Source: Cellvibrionales bacterium UBA4451
GTDB lineage: Bacteria; Pseudomonadota; Gammaproteobacteria; Pseudomonadales; Porticoccaceae
Direction: 5' to 3'
Assembly: GCA_002390285.1 (NCBI GenBank)
Contig: DGPB01000012.1
Coordinates: 62,001-126,000, forward strand
DNA: 64,000 nt
The position numbers and the translations under genes were made by a program. A model generated the notes under the pieces. That model had not been told where the DNA came from and did not search any database. It saw only the letters and a list, made by a program, of their open reading frames with translations. This document shows, piece by piece, positions 25,766 through 35,443 of this stretch. Position 1 is the first letter of the stretch. Each line of letters opens with the position of its first letter.

Positions 25766-27734
25766 GCTGGTCAACCATCAAACTATCACCAACACCGGCA
25801 GAGACCTTCATCACTACACCATCGGCAACGGCGCGCAGGCTATTTTCCATTTTCATAGCCTCAACCACCACCAACTCTTGACCTTCTTTCACTGTATCGC
25901 CTTCCTGCACTGCCAGTTTGACCAAGAGGCCTGGCATAGGAGAAAGAAGATATTTAGACATATCAGGCGCTTCTTTAATCAGCATATGCTGATTAAGTTC
26001 AGCTGTTCTGGCAGTGACAACTAACGCTTCTTTCTGTGCACCTCGATGGAACATCCGCAGCGATGAACCCACCATATCGATTTGAATGCATATTGGTTCT
26101 CCATTCACGGTTCCTTTAAATAAAGGATCACCAAAAGACCAATTCGTATCAATTTGGTAATTCTTTCCATCAAGTTCAACGCTAATGGTATCGCCGCCAT
26201 TTTCTACAGCAACCTGATACTCAGCTTCACCTTGATCCATAATCACCACCCAGTCTGAAGTGGGGTGATATTCATGGCCAGGTAACTGACCAGAAATCAT
26301 GGCGCAGCGGTCTTGGTATTTTTTATTGATAGCTGCCGCAACAACAACACAGACAGCAGGGTCGTCCTGAGGCACCAAATCAGAATTGAAACCGTCTGGA
26401 TATTCCTCAGCAATAAAGTTAGTCGTTAGATCTCCCGCCACAAAACGCGGGTGCACCATGAGCGCATTCAGAAAACTAATATTGTGATTTACTCCACGGA
26501 TGTAATAAGCATCCAGAGCATCGACCATTCTATCGATAGCCTGTTTACGATCTTCACCATAAGTGATTAGTTTGGCAATCATAGGATCGTAGAACATGGA
26601 AACTTCGCCACCTTCATAGACCCCAGTATCAACACGAACGCCTTCCCCTTCCGGGGGAAGATAACGAACCAACCGGCCAGTCGAGGGCATAAAGTTCCTG
26701 AATGGGTCTTCGGCATACACCCGGGTTTCCATGGCCCAACCTGTTAATTTGACATCCTCTTGAGCCAGAGGAAGCTTTTCACCTGCCGCAACTCGAATCA
26801 TCAGTTCAACCAAGTCCTGGCCGGTAACAAATTCAGTGACGGGGTGCTCCACTTGTAATCGAGTATTCATCTCCAAAAAGTAGAAATTCATATTGGCATC
26901 AGCGATAAATTCAACGGTACCCGCTGATTTGTAATCCACTGCCTTTGCCAACAATACTGACTGTTCGCCCATTTTCTTACGAACTTCTTCGGTCAAGAAA
27001 GGTGACGGGGCCTCTTCAATGACCTTTTGATGACGGCGCTGAATAGAACATTCACGCTCACCCAGATAAATCACATTGCCATGACTATCTGCCATCACCT
27101 GAATTTCAATATGACGTGGCTCCTGAATATATTTCTCAATAAAAATTCGGTCATCGCCAAAACTGGAGCGAGCTTCGTTAGTTGCACGCTCAAAACCGTC
27201 CCGGCACTCATCTACATCCCAAGCCACACGCATGCCTTTACCACCACCACCGGCAGAGGCTTTAAGCATCACGGGAAAACCAATACCACTGGAAATCTCA
27301 ACGGCTTGATCCGCATCACAGACTACATCGGTATAACCAGGAATCGTATTAACCCCAGCCTTCTCCGCAATCAGCTTGGAAGTGATTTTGTCTCCCATAG
27401 ACTCTATAGCTTTAACACCCGGACCAATAAACGCAATACCTGCGGCATCCAGCGCTTCACAAAATGCTTTGTTTTCAGATAAAAAACCATATCCAGGGTG
27501 TACCGCATCTGCACCTGTTTGCCGACAGGCGTCGATGATCTTTTCGATCACCAGATAGCTTTCAGAAGAAGCGGCTGGGCCAATATTGACGGCTTCATCG
27601 GCCATGATCACATGCAATGCATCTCGGTCTGCATCGGAATAAACGGCAACGGTACCGATACCCATAGCCTTTGCCGTACGAAAGACACGACAGGCTATTT
27701 CACCTCGGTTAGCCACAAGAATTTTTTTAAACAT
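25746..27734 (-). CDS. pccA: Propionyl/acyl-CoA carboxylase alpha subunit (biotin carboxylase + BCCP)
   Basis: A 662-residue protein: biotin carboxylase with ATP-grasp (KASAGGGGKGMRV, MNTRLQVEHPVTE) in the first 450 residues, a middle BT-like linker, and a C-terminal biotinyl domain with EAMKMEN near residue 625. With PccB it carboxylates propionyl-CoA to methylmalonyl-CoA. The subunit sits next to pccB and methylmalonyl-CoA mutase, so propionyl-CoA is the likely substrate rather than acetyl-CoA. Confidence 0.93.
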   Translation of the reverse strand: MFKKILVANRGEIACRVFRTAKAMGIGTVAVYSDADRDALHVIMADEAVNIGPAASSESYLVIEKIIDACRQTGADAVHPGYGFLSENKAFCEALDAAGIAFIGPGVKAIESMGDKITSKLIAEKAGVNTIPGYTDVVCDADQAVEISSGIGFPVMLKASAGGGGKGMRVAWDVDECRDGFERATNEARSSFGDDRIFIEKYIQEPRHIEIQVMADSHGNVIYLGERECSIQRRHQKVIEEAPSPFLTEEVRKKMGEQSVLLAKAVDYKSAGTVEFIADANMNFYFLEMNTRLQVEHPVTEFVTGQDLVELMIRVAAGEKLPLAQEDVKLTGWAMETRVYAEDPFRNFMPSTGRLVRYLPPEGEGVRVDTGVYEGGEVSMFYDPMIAKLITYGEDRKQAIDRMVDALDAYYIRGVNHNISFLNALMVHPRFVAGDLTTNFIAEEYPDGFNSDLVPQDDPAVCVVVAAAINKKYQDRCAMISGQLPGHEYHPTSDWVVIMDQGEAEYQVAVENGGDTISVELDGKNYQIDTNWSFGDPLFKGTVNGEPICIQIDMVGSSLRMFHRGAQKEALVVTARTAELNQHMLIKEAPDMSKYLLSPMPGLLVKLAVQEGDTVKEGQELVVVEAMKMENSLRAVADGVVMKVSAGVGDSLMVDQPIIEFE

Positions 27735-27764
27735 AATTTAATCTTCTTCTAGAAATGCTGTTTT

Positions 27765-27831
27765 CAACGATACTAACGTTCACGCACAAAGCTCACTTAC
27801 AAACGTCGCTCACGAAGGCTTCTTACAAAGG
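27765..27831. repeat. Five 13-14-bp tandem copies following the pccB stop codon
   Basis: Units start at 27765, 27779, 27792, 27806 and 27819. Read on the minus strand, the first unit contains the end of pccB (CCTTTG then stop TAA), and the others follow as CCTTCGTGAGCGA, CGTTTGTAAGTGAG and similar. Most copies contain TAA or TGA triplets. Confidence 0.72.
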
Positions 27832-29355
27832 AATATTGCCGTGTTTGCGCCACGGATTTTCTATATCCTTATCACGCAACATAGCCAGCGAACGTGCCAC
27901 CCGCTTGCGGGTATGGTGTGGCATGATGACGTCGTCAATAAATCCTCGCTTTCCTGCTATAAACGGATTAGCAAATTTTTCACGATATTCTGCTTCTTTC
28001 GCTGCAATTTTTTCTGAATCGCCAATATCTTTTCGGAAAATAATTTCAACTGCGCCTTTCGGCCCCATCACAGCAATTTCTGCTGTTGGCCAAGCAAAGT
28101 TTACATCTCCTCGGAGATGCTTTGACGACATCACGTCATAAGCGCCGCCATAGGCCTTACGGGTAATCACGGTCACTTTCGGTACAGTACATTCCGCATA
28201 GGCATACAGTAGTTTGGCACCATGCTTGATAATACCGCCATATTCCTGACTGGTGCCGGGCATAAAACCAGGCACGTCGACGAAGGTTAAGACGGGAATA
28301 TTGAAGGCATCACAAAAACGGATAAAACGTGCGCCTTTTTTAGAGGCATCAATATCGAGACAACCAGCCAGAACCATGGGTTGGTTGGCAACAACACCCA
28401 CCGTAGATCCCTCAATGCGAATAAAGCCAATCACTAGATTGCCGGCATAATCAGGCTGTATCTCAAAGAAATCGCCCTCATCAGCGACCTTAATGATGAG
28501 TTCTTTCATGTCGTAGGGTTTGTTGGGGTCACTAGGAATAAGTGTGTCTAGTGACATTTCTTCACGATCGGCAGGATCATCTGTGGGCCATACTGGCGGC
28601 TTTTCCTGATTATTGGCAGGAAGATAGCTGACAAAGCGGCGAAGCTTAACGAGAGCATCCACATCCGATTCAAAGGCCAAGTCAGAAACGCCTGATTTGC
28701 TGGAATGAGTAATAGCGCCACCAAGCTCCTCGGCTGTCACTGTTTCGTGGGTCACGGTTTTTACAACGTCGGGACCAGTGACAAACATATAGGAGCTATC
28801 TTTCACCATAAAGATGAAATCAGTGATCGCTGGCGAATAAACAGCACCACCTGCGCACGGCCCCATGATCATGGAGATTTGGGGAATCACACCCGATGCC
28901 ATGACATTTTTCTGAAACACATCGGCATAGCCACCGAGGGAAGCAACGCCTTCCTGAATACGAGCGCCTCCAGAATCATTTAGACCAATAATTGGCGCGC
29001 CCACATTCATGGCTTGATCCATGACCTTACATATTTTTTCAGCGTGGGTTTCTGATAACGAGCCACCGAAAACGGTGAAGTCTTGGCTAAACACGAATAC
29101 TAACCGACCATTGATGGTGCCATAACCTGTCACTACACCATCGCCAGGAATATGATCTTGCTCCATACCAAAATCTGTACAGCGGTGTTCTACAAACGTA
29201 TCCCACTCTTCAAATGTGCCAGAATCGAGCAGCAACTCAATTCTCTCCCGAGCAGTCAATTTACCCTTAGCATGTTGTGTATCAATACGTTTTTGACCGC
29301 CACCAAGGAGCGCATTTCCACGCTTCTCTTCCAGCTGCTCGATAATCTCGTACAT
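27823..29355 (-). CDS. pccB: Propionyl-CoA carboxylase beta subunit (carboxyltransferase)
   Basis: A 510-residue carboxyltransferase with the crotonase-like fold and two halves. Recognisable stretches: GDGVVTGYGTINGRLVFVFSQDFTVFGGSLSETHAEKI, SGGARIQEGVASL, GPCAGGAVYSPA, and FVDVPGFMPGTSQEYGGIIKHGAKLLYA. It transfers CO2 from carboxybiotin of PccA to propionyl-CoA. The genes are in the order mutase, pccB, pccA with short gaps. Length is typical. Confidence 0.94.
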   Translation of the reverse strand: MYEIIEQLEEKRGNALLGGGQKRIDTQHAKGKLTARERIELLLDSGTFEEWDTFVEHRCTDFGMEQDHIPGDGVVTGYGTINGRLVFVFSQDFTVFGGSLSETHAEKICKVMDQAMNVGAPIIGLNDSGGARIQEGVASLGGYADVFQKNVMASGVIPQISMIMGPCAGGAVYSPAITDFIFMVKDSSYMFVTGPDVVKTVTHETVTAEELGGAITHSSKSGVSDLAFESDVDALVKLRRFVSYLPANNQEKPPVWPTDDPADREEMSLDTLIPSDPNKPYDMKELIIKVADEGDFFEIQPDYAGNLVIGFIRIEGSTVGVVANQPMVLAGCLDIDASKKGARFIRFCDAFNIPVLTFVDVPGFMPGTSQEYGGIIKHGAKLLYAYAECTVPKVTVITRKAYGGAYDVMSSKHLRGDVNFAWPTAEIAVMGPKGAVEIIFRKDIGDSEKIAAKEAEYREKFANPFIAGKRGFIDDVIMPHHTRKRVARSLAMLRDKDIENPWRKHGNIPL

Positions 29356-29501
29356 AACGTTTTCCTGTGTTGATTGCCCTTATTTTCATTGGAATAAGTA
29401 CTGAATAAGTTTCTGGCAAATTCTTATGGTTCTATATCTAAATCGATAACGATCACTATAAGCAGGCGCCGATCGGACGCATCTCCTGCCCCGCCGAACA
29501 A

Positions 29502-31643
29502 TTAGCCTTTACTGAGCAATTCAAGGACTTCAGCGGCAGCCACTGGGATATTGGTACCAGGGCCATATATCGCAGCTACACCCGCATCGTAAAGTTCCTG
29601 GTAGTCTTGGGGTGGAATTACGCCTCCACAGATTACCTTAATATCAGTCGCACCTTCTTTTTTGAGCGCATCGATCAGCTGCGGAACGAGGGTTTTATGC
29701 CCCGCTGCCTGAGACGAAACACCCACCACATGTACATCATTTTCGACGGCCATACGGGCAGCCTCTTCTGGCGTCTGAAACATGGGACTGATGTCCACAT
29801 CAAAACCAATATCAGCAAATGCCGTTGCAATCACCTTGGCACCGCGGTCGTGGCCATCCTGTCCCATCTTGGCCACCAACATACGTGGACGACGACCCGC
29901 TTCGGTGGCAAAGGCTTCCACTCCTGCCTGAATGGCAGCAAAATCCTCATCGCCCTCGTACGCAGAACCATACACACCACTAATGGTACGAGTTTCGGCT
30001 TGATGACGACCCCACTCTTTTTCCAGTGCAGAGGATATCTCCCCCACGGTGGCACGAGCGCGAGCGGCATCCACCGACAACGTCAACAGATTACCCCGGC
30101 CAGTTTTAGCCGCCTCAGTCAGTGCGTCCAGCGCCTTCTGGCATGCCTCGTTATCACGTTCTGTTCGAGTTTTTTTCAATCGTGCCACCTGAGATTCACG
30201 CACGGCAGTATTATCAATATTGAGAATTTCTATATCCGGCTCTTCGGCCAACTGATATTTATTAACCCCGACAATGACCTCTTCACCACGATCGATACGA
30301 GCCTGACGCAAGGCCGCAGCCCGTTCAATCCGTAACTTTGGCATACCTGACTCTACCGCCTTGGTCATACCGCCCATATCTTCCACTTCATCAATCAACA
30401 CGCGGGCTTCCTTGACCAGCTGATCGGTGAGTGTTTCAACATAATAGGAACCCGCTAACGGATCAACTACATTGGTAATGCCCGTTTCTTCCTGAATCAC
30501 CAACTGAGTATTTCTTGCAATGTGTGCAGAAAATTCGGTAGGCAGGGCGAGAGCCTCATCAAACGCGTTGGTGTGCAACGACTGGGTACCTCCCAGTACT
30601 GCTGACATGGCTTCAATGGTGGTCCGTATCACGTTGTTGTATGGATCTTTACTGGTTAGGCTCACGCCGGAAGTCTGACAGTGTGTTCGCAGCATTAACG
30701 ACTTTTCACTCTTAGGATTAAACTTCTCTTTCATCAGCGTCGCCCACAAAACTCGCGCTGCTCGCAGTTTGGCAATCTCCATAAAAAAATTCATACCGAT
30801 AGCGAAAAAGAATGACAGTCGCGGAGCAAACTTGTCCACATCCTGACCACTATTAATCGCTGTTCGCACGTACTCGACTCCATCGGCAATGGTGAATGCC
30901 AGCTCCTCTACATTGGTAGCACCGGCTTCTTGCATGTGATAACCGGAAATAGAGATGGAGTTGAATTTGGGCATATGTTCGGTGGTATAACTGATAATGT
31001 CAGACACAATGCGCATCGACGGCGAGGGGGGATATATATAGGTATTACGAACCATAAACTCTTTGAGAATATCGTTCTGCAAGGTGCCTACCAACTGCTC
31101 CGGTGACACTCCCTGCTCTTCTGCCGCCACAATGTAGCTGGCCATCACCGGCAACACGGCTCCGTTCATGGTCATTGACACTGAGACCTTATCCAGTGGA
31201 ATCTCATTAAAAAGAATTTTCATGTCCTCTACCGAGTCAATGGCCACACCGGCTTTACCCACATCACCCACCACACGCTCGTGATCAGAGTCATAACCTC
31301 GGTGTGTCGCGAGATCGAATGCAACGGACAACCCTTGCTGCCCAGCAGCCAGGTTTCGTCGATAAAAAGCATTGGATTCTTCGGCAGTTGAGAAACCGGC
31401 ATACTGTCGGACTGTCCAGGGTCGACCCGCGTACATCGTTGCCTTGGGCCCACGCTTGAACGGTGAAAAACCAGGAAGATTATCCTGATGCACAAGGCCA
31501 GCTACATCTTCTGCTGTGTAGAGCGGTTTAACGGCAATACCTTCAGGTGTCTGCCATACCAAATCATCCGGTGATTTGCCCTTTGTTTCTTTGGTGGCTA
31601 ACTCAACCCAATCGTTATAAGAGGGTTTGGAAATGTCGGTCAT
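29502..31643 (-). CDS. mcmA: Methylmalonyl-CoA mutase, large/single subunit
   Basis: A 713-residue B12 enzyme that converts (R)-methylmalonyl-CoA to succinyl-CoA. The N-terminal TIM barrel includes TMYAGRPWTVRQYAGFSTAEESN and the substrate loop region SISGYHMQEAGAT. The C-terminal cobalamin domain has DGHDRG with the cobalt-ligand histidine, SPMFQTPEE and VSSQAAGHKTLVP. It is the single-polypeptide (alpha) type. First gene of the propionate cluster. A degenerate 17-bp tandem repeat lies upstream of its start (31671-31757). Confidence 0.95.
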   Translation of the reverse strand: MTDISKPSYNDWVELATKETKGKSPDDLVWQTPEGIAVKPLYTAEDVAGLVHQDNLPGFSPFKRGPKATMYAGRPWTVRQYAGFSTAEESNAFYRRNLAAGQQGLSVAFDLATHRGYDSDHERVVGDVGKAGVAIDSVEDMKILFNEIPLDKVSVSMTMNGAVLPVMASYIVAAEEQGVSPEQLVGTLQNDILKEFMVRNTYIYPPSPSMRIVSDIISYTTEHMPKFNSISISGYHMQEAGATNVEELAFTIADGVEYVRTAINSGQDVDKFAPRLSFFFAIGMNFFMEIAKLRAARVLWATLMKEKFNPKSEKSLMLRTHCQTSGVSLTSKDPYNNVIRTTIEAMSAVLGGTQSLHTNAFDEALALPTEFSAHIARNTQLVIQEETGITNVVDPLAGSYYVETLTDQLVKEARVLIDEVEDMGGMTKAVESGMPKLRIERAAALRQARIDRGEEVIVGVNKYQLAEEPDIEILNIDNTAVRESQVARLKKTRTERDNEACQKALDALTEAAKTGRGNLLTLSVDAARARATVGEISSALEKEWGRHQAETRTISGVYGSAYEGDEDFAAIQAGVEAFATEAGRRPRMLVAKMGQDGHDRGAKVIATAFADIGFDVDISPMFQTPEEAARMAVENDVHVVGVSSQAAGHKTLVPQLIDALKKEGATDIKVICGGVIPPQDYQELYDAGVAAIYGPGTNIPVAAAEVLELLSKG

Positions 31644-31670
31644 GGAAAGCTACCTCAAATAAATTCTGCC

Positions 31671-31757
31671 CGGTGCTGTCTGTTTACCGGTGCTATCTGT
31701 TTCCCTGCGCTGTTTACTTATAGTCTGCTAATACTGTCGATGCTACTGCTATCGACC
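31671..31757. repeat. Degenerate tandem repeat, period about 17 bp, upstream of the mutase gene
   Basis: CGGTGCTGTCTGTTTAC (31671) and CGGTGCTATCTGTTTCC (31688) are clear copies; three weaker CTG/TGCTA-led units follow at 31705, 31724 and 31741. The rest of the 314-base divergent gap to the AraC gene shows no other feature. Confidence 0.65.
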
Positions 31758-31957
31758 CTACTATTATCAATACGAGGGGTATAGTTATTTAGGTACTATG
31801 AGGTAGTGATCAAATTGAAACAAGGGCAGATTTATTCCCACTAACTCACCTAATATGTCATGGATATAAAGATACACCCCGATTATATGTTAGTATTTTC
31901 ACCAAACTCACCAATTCATACCAGAGACCGCCTATCGCCACAATCTCTCACTATCAC

Positions 31958-32944
31958 GTGACTACCTGCCTTCATGGAATCCATCGGCGCCAGCTGAACC
32001 ATAAAGAATTGCTAGCTCGTGCCGGTATTAATCCCAGTGTCATTGAACAAACTACCCATAGAGTACACACCGATCAGGTGGCTCGGTTATTCCGGCTGAC
32101 TCAACAGGCATTAAATGACGAATTTATGGGGTTTACTGCGCAGCCCTGTAAGTACGGGATTTTTGCCACACTTTGCCAGTTGGTCAGTCACTGTAAAACA
32201 CTGGGTGAATTACTCGAGAAAGCCTCCTATTTCTACAGCCTGATTACCGATGAGCTGCAAATCCAGCTCAACATAGAAGGGCATACCGCCGAGCTCAGCT
32301 TTAATCTGCAACGACCCGAATTAGACAAGGGACATTTTTTAACCGAATTTCTGATGGTGATCTGGCACCGTTTTCCCAGTTGGTACATTGCGGAAGCTAT
32401 CCGCTTGCGCGAGACGCACTTTATCCATTCGGCTCCGGCTCATCAGGATGAGCTACGAGTCATGTTTCCTGGCAGCCTATCATTTAACCAAGCCAAAAAT
32501 AGCCTGTTTTTTGATGCCCAATACCTGGACAAATCATTGGTTCGCACATCGAGGGAGTTAGACATTTTTCTGACCAATCACCCAGCTGATATCATGACTA
32601 TACCCGGTGAGGACCATAGCCTTGAGGCACAGATTGAACGAAACATTTTGAACCTGAGTGGAGAGAAACTGCTGTTCCCTAAGGCCGGAGAGCTAGCAAC
32701 CAAGATGAATATCAGCTCTCTCACTCTGTACCGGCGACTGCAACAGGAAGGCACTAGCTACCAGACAATCAAAGACAATGTTCGCAGGGAAGTGGCTATC
32801 GACAAACTGGTCAAAGAGGGGCTTTCTGTAGATGAAGTCTCTGAGATCGTTGGGTTTGCTGAGCCCAGATCTTTCACCAGAGCGTTTAAACATTGGACCG
32901 GACTATCTCCGAGAAATTACTGCAAATACCACAAAACAAGATAA
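31958..32944 (+). CDS. AraC-family transcriptional regulator
   Basis: A 328-residue regulator of the type with an N-terminal arabinose-binding-like domain (about 15-190) and a C-terminal AraC helix-turn-helix (NISSLTLYRRLQQEGTSYQTIKDNVRREVAIDKLVKEGLSVDEVSEIVGFAEPRSFTRAFKHWTGLSPRNY). It is transcribed away from the propionate cluster and is a candidate activator of it or of the SDR/GST pair that follows on the opposite strand. It has a GTG start at 31958 without a clear ribosome site, so the start is uncertain. Confidence 0.87.
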   Translation: MTTCLHGIHRRQLNHKELLARAGINPSVIEQTTHRVHTDQVARLFRLTQQALNDEFMGFTAQPCKYGIFATLCQLVSHCKTLGELLEKASYFYSLITDELQIQLNIEGHTAELSFNLQRPELDKGHFLTEFLMVIWHRFPSWYIAEAIRLRETHFIHSAPAHQDELRVMFPGSLSFNQAKNSLFFDAQYLDKSLVRTSRELDIFLTNHPADIMTIPGEDHSLEAQIERNILNLSGEKLLFPKAGELATKMNISSLTLYRRLQQEGTSYQTIKDNVRREVAIDKLVKEGLSVDEVSEIVGFAEPRSFTRAFKHWTGLSPRNYCKYHKTR

Positions 32945-32949
32945 GGCCT

Positions 32950-33774
32950 TCACAGCTCAAATCCGCCACCCACTACTACAGTCTGGCCACTGATGTAATT
33001 CGACTCAGGAAGACAGAACAGATAAACAGCATCGGCTGCTTCTTTCGGAGTACCGGGTCGACCGAGCGGAATCATTGTCTCAACCATCTGCAAGACCTGA
33101 TCACTGATACCAACTTTAATCTCATACCCCTGCACATTGATAGTTGATTCATCACTAACGGCCGCGGTAAGACGCGTCTGAATAAAACCAAATGCTACTG
33201 CATTGACATTGACATTATAGCGCCCCCATTCCTTACAGAGGGTTTTCGTCATCCCCACAACACCAGCTTTTGCCGCCGAATAAGCTAGCTGGCCAGGGTT
33301 ACCATTGAGGCCAGAAACCGAAGAGACATTCACTACCTTTCGGTAAATCTCCGTTCCGGCTTCCTTTTCTTGGGAATGAAATTTTTTAAGGTAGGGCTGT
33401 GCCGCTTTCAAGATTCGGTAGGGGGCCGTCATATGCACATCAATCATCGCATACCACTGCTCGTCATCCATTTTCTGAACCACGTTATCCCACGTGTAGC
33501 CAGCATTGTTAACAATGATATCCAGACCACCAAAGCTCTCAACTGCTGTTTTCACAAATCGCTCACCGAAATCTTTTTCAGTGACACTGCCAATACAGGC
33601 AACAGCGTCTGAACCGAGCGCCTTTATGTCTGCAACCACTTGATTGGCTGGGTCAGCATCCAGATCATTAACCACCACCAAGGCACCATCAGAGGCCAAC
33701 TTGAGAGCAATTTCTCGTCCAATGCCACGCCCTGAACCACTCACCAGCGCTACTTTTCCCGCCAACTTACTCAT
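32950..33774 (-). CDS. Short-chain dehydrogenase/reductase (FabG-like)
   Basis: A 274-residue SDR oxidoreductase with the cofactor loop SGSGRGIGRE, NNAG, and the catalytic triad in the S-x12-Y-x3-K arrangement (VSSVSGLNGNPGQLAYSAAKAG). Substrate unknown; the GST gene directly upstream (22-base gap) suggests a detoxification or catabolic operon. The convergent AraC gene ends 5 bases from its stop. Confidence 0.9.
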   Translation of the reverse strand: MSKLAGKVALVSGSGRGIGREIALKLASDGALVVVNDLDADPANQVVADIKALGSDAVACIGSVTEKDFGERFVKTAVESFGGLDIIVNNAGYTWDNVVQKMDDEQWYAMIDVHMTAPYRILKAAQPYLKKFHSQEKEAGTEIYRKVVNVSSVSGLNGNPGQLAYSAAKAGVVGMTKTLCKEWGRYNVNVNAVAFGFIQTRLTAAVSDESTINVQGYEIKVGISDQVLQMVETMIPLGRPGTPKEAADAVYLFCLPESNYISGQTVVVGGGFEL

Positions 33775-33796
33775 TACGTTTTCTCCACCTGTTTAA

Positions 33797-34429
33797 TCAG
33801 GACTGAACACTTACTCGGGTAGAAATCTGTTGATGCCAAGCACTAAGGTGAACACATTCATCAGGAATAGCCGCCTTAACCCAACCACTAAACACCACAA
33901 AAACGTAAGCGGTAATATCGGCAACAGTAAAATCATCTCCTACCATAAAGTCGCGCCCTTCGAGGTGCTTATCCAATACACCGTAAAAGGCCTGGATTCG
34001 CTCTTTACCCCTATCGGCCAACGCCGGAATTTGTTCGTAGGAAACGGGGCCAGGCAACGCACGTCCGGCAAAGGCTGGAACCGAGTTGCGAAGCGCTTCA
34101 GCTACGGCCTGAAAACCATCAGTAAAACAGCGATGATCCCAACTCAGAATCAAGGCACGGGAAAGAGGATCAGAACCCAGCAGTGGCTTCTGGGGGTAGA
34201 TCTCCTCAAGATAACTGTACATACCCACCACCTCTGTCAGCACGGTGCCATCATCCAGCACCAGCGAGGGTACAGTGCCCCAATGATTCACCGCACGAAA
34301 TGAGTCACTACGCTGTTCTCCTGACATGAGATCAATAACCTCAGTCTCTATATCAACGCCTTTTTCTGCCATAAAAATAGCGAGACGCATAGGGTTGGGT
34401 GCTGGTGGATAGGTATATAGTTTCATCAC
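33797..34429 (-). CDS. Glutathione S-transferase family protein
   Basis: A 210-residue GST: thioredoxin-like N-terminal domain (KLYTYPPAPNPMRLAIFMAEKGVDIE, VPSLVLDDGTVLTEVVGMYSYLEE) and alpha-helical C-terminal domain (VGDDFTVADITAYVF). It conjugates or reduces substrates with glutathione in the cytoplasm. It is first in a two-gene minus-strand operon with the SDR gene. The ATG at 34429 is preceded by GGAGCGCTGTG. Confidence 0.88.
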   Translation of the reverse strand: MMKLYTYPPAPNPMRLAIFMAEKGVDIETEVIDLMSGEQRSDSFRAVNHWGTVPSLVLDDGTVLTEVVGMYSYLEEIYPQKPLLGSDPLSRALILSWDHRCFTDGFQAVAEALRNSVPAFAGRALPGPVSYEQIPALADRGKERIQAFYGVLDKHLEGRDFMVGDDFTVADITAYVFVVFSGWVKAAIPDECVHLSAWHQQISTRVSVQS

Positions 34430-34484
34430 AGCGCTCCATTGAATCCGAAACTATACCGTTTTATTAATTCACAAGCATCGGCAT

Positions 34485-34505
34485 AGCTCTGCTGCGATCA
34501 GAGCT
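34485..34505. other. Hairpin upstream of the GST gene
   Basis: AGCTCTG (34485-34491) and CAGAGCT (34499-34505) form a perfect 7-bp stem with a 7-base loop. No T run follows on either side. Unknown role; it may be an operator. Confidence 0.4.
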
Positions 34506-34583
34506 CGATCGATTAAGATAATCTAGAAAAAAAGACGAATGGTGAACAAGTCGAGGGAATGGAGCGAAAATAAAACTAATTTA

Positions 34584-34820
34584 TTAGGCAGGATAGAAGT
34601 CAGGACATAAATAGCTGCAGGGTATCTCTTCACCTAGCTCCCTGCATAGCGACTCAACAAATGGCGCATAGGCTGCAGGAATTCCCCCATCACGATTTAC
34701 CCAGTTCCACACATGTTGCTGTCTGATAGTGCGGCCAGTTTTCAGTGATATGGCATTCGCTAAAGCCGTTTGCCCCCCGACAATAGTCACTACTTTAAGC
34801 AAGGCTTCTTCCGGGGTCAT
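34584..34820 (-). CDS. Cro/YdaS-like helix-turn-helix protein
   Basis: A 78-residue protein: TPEEALLKVVTIVGGQTALANAISLKTGRTIRQQHVWNWVNRDGGIPAAYAPFVESLC, the helix-turn-helix of the Cro/YdaS group (the ALANAI...QQHVWNW pattern). Start chosen at 34818-34820 with AAGGAG 6 bases upstream; the frame is open further but without a ribosome site. It is divergent from an XRE gene, with twin operators between them. This looks like a solitary phage-type switch with no phage genes next to it. Confidence 0.82.
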   Translation of the reverse strand: MTPEEALLKVVTIVGGQTALANAISLKTGRTIRQQHVWNWVNRDGGIPAAYAPFVESLCRELGEEIPCSYLCPDFYPA

Positions 34821-34870
34821 TTTCCACTCCTTGGTTGATAGGAAAATAATAACCAGAGGCAGCCCTTCAT

Positions 34871-34884
34871 ACAACTAAAGTTGT
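34871..34884. promoter_or_regulatory. Operator 1 of the Cro/CI-like pair
   Basis: ACAAC-TAAA-GTTGT: 5-bp arms with a 4-base centre. It is the same arrangement and sequence type as the site at 34914-34927. Confidence 0.7.
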
Positions 34885-34911
34885 CTATTTTATTGCCAGC
34901 AGCTGCCAAAA

Positions 34912-34929
34912 TTACAACAAATGTTGTAA
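34912..34929. promoter_or_regulatory. Operator 2 of the Cro/CI-like pair
   Basis: TTACAACA-AA-TGTTGTAA is an 8-bp-arm palindrome; its inner part is ACAAC-N4-GTTGT, matching operator 1. The two centres are 43 bases apart, close to four helical turns. It lies 12 bases before the start codon of the XRE gene and overlaps its likely promoter. Confidence 0.75.
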
Positions 34930-34940
34930 TATCTTAAAAT

Positions 34941-35279
34941 ATGAACACTATGGCAGAGAGAATCAGGTCGGCTCGGCTTAAATCGAGCCTGTCTCAACTC
35001 CAGTTGGCTCGGGAAACAAACCTGACTCAGCAAATGATATCCAAACTGGAAAGCGGTAACTCACAATCAACGTCAGCTATTTTTTCTATTGCTAAAACTC
35101 TGGGTGTCTCTGCACATTGGCTATGGCTTGGAACAGAAAACCCCAACCTTGGCTCCACACCTTTTATTTACGATGACAAAATTTTAGCTGCTGCCTGGGA
35201 TACGCTTTCTGATCAACAGCGTGCTGAAATTTGTAACCACATTATGCAACTCAGCGAACGTAACTCATCAAAACAGTGA
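34941..35279 (+). CDS. XRE-family (CI-like) transcriptional regulator
   Basis: A 112-residue regulator with an N-terminal lambda-repressor type helix-turn-helix (IRSARLKSSLSQLQLARETNLTQQMISKLESGNSQSTSAIFSIAKTLGVSAHWLW) and no peptidase domain. It is divergent from the YdaS/Cro-like gene with shared operators. No ribosome site is visible and the ATG is close to the promoter. A phage-derived or domesticated switch is the simplest reading. Confidence 0.85.
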   Translation: MNTMAERIRSARLKSSLSQLQLARETNLTQQMISKLESGNSQSTSAIFSIAKTLGVSAHWLWLGTENPNLGSTPFIYDDKILAAAWDTLSDQQRAEICNHIMQLSERNSSKQ

Positions 35280-35443
35280 GATTTTGCCTCCTACTCCTGG
35301 CTGCCAACTTATTGCTTGAAATGCTATGCAGTCTTCCCGGCTGTATCCGCCACCTATAAAGCGCATTTATAATAAGCGCCTGACATTCAAAGCATGCACT
35401 CAAACATGAGCCAAAACATTAACCCACACACAGTCTCTTTAAT

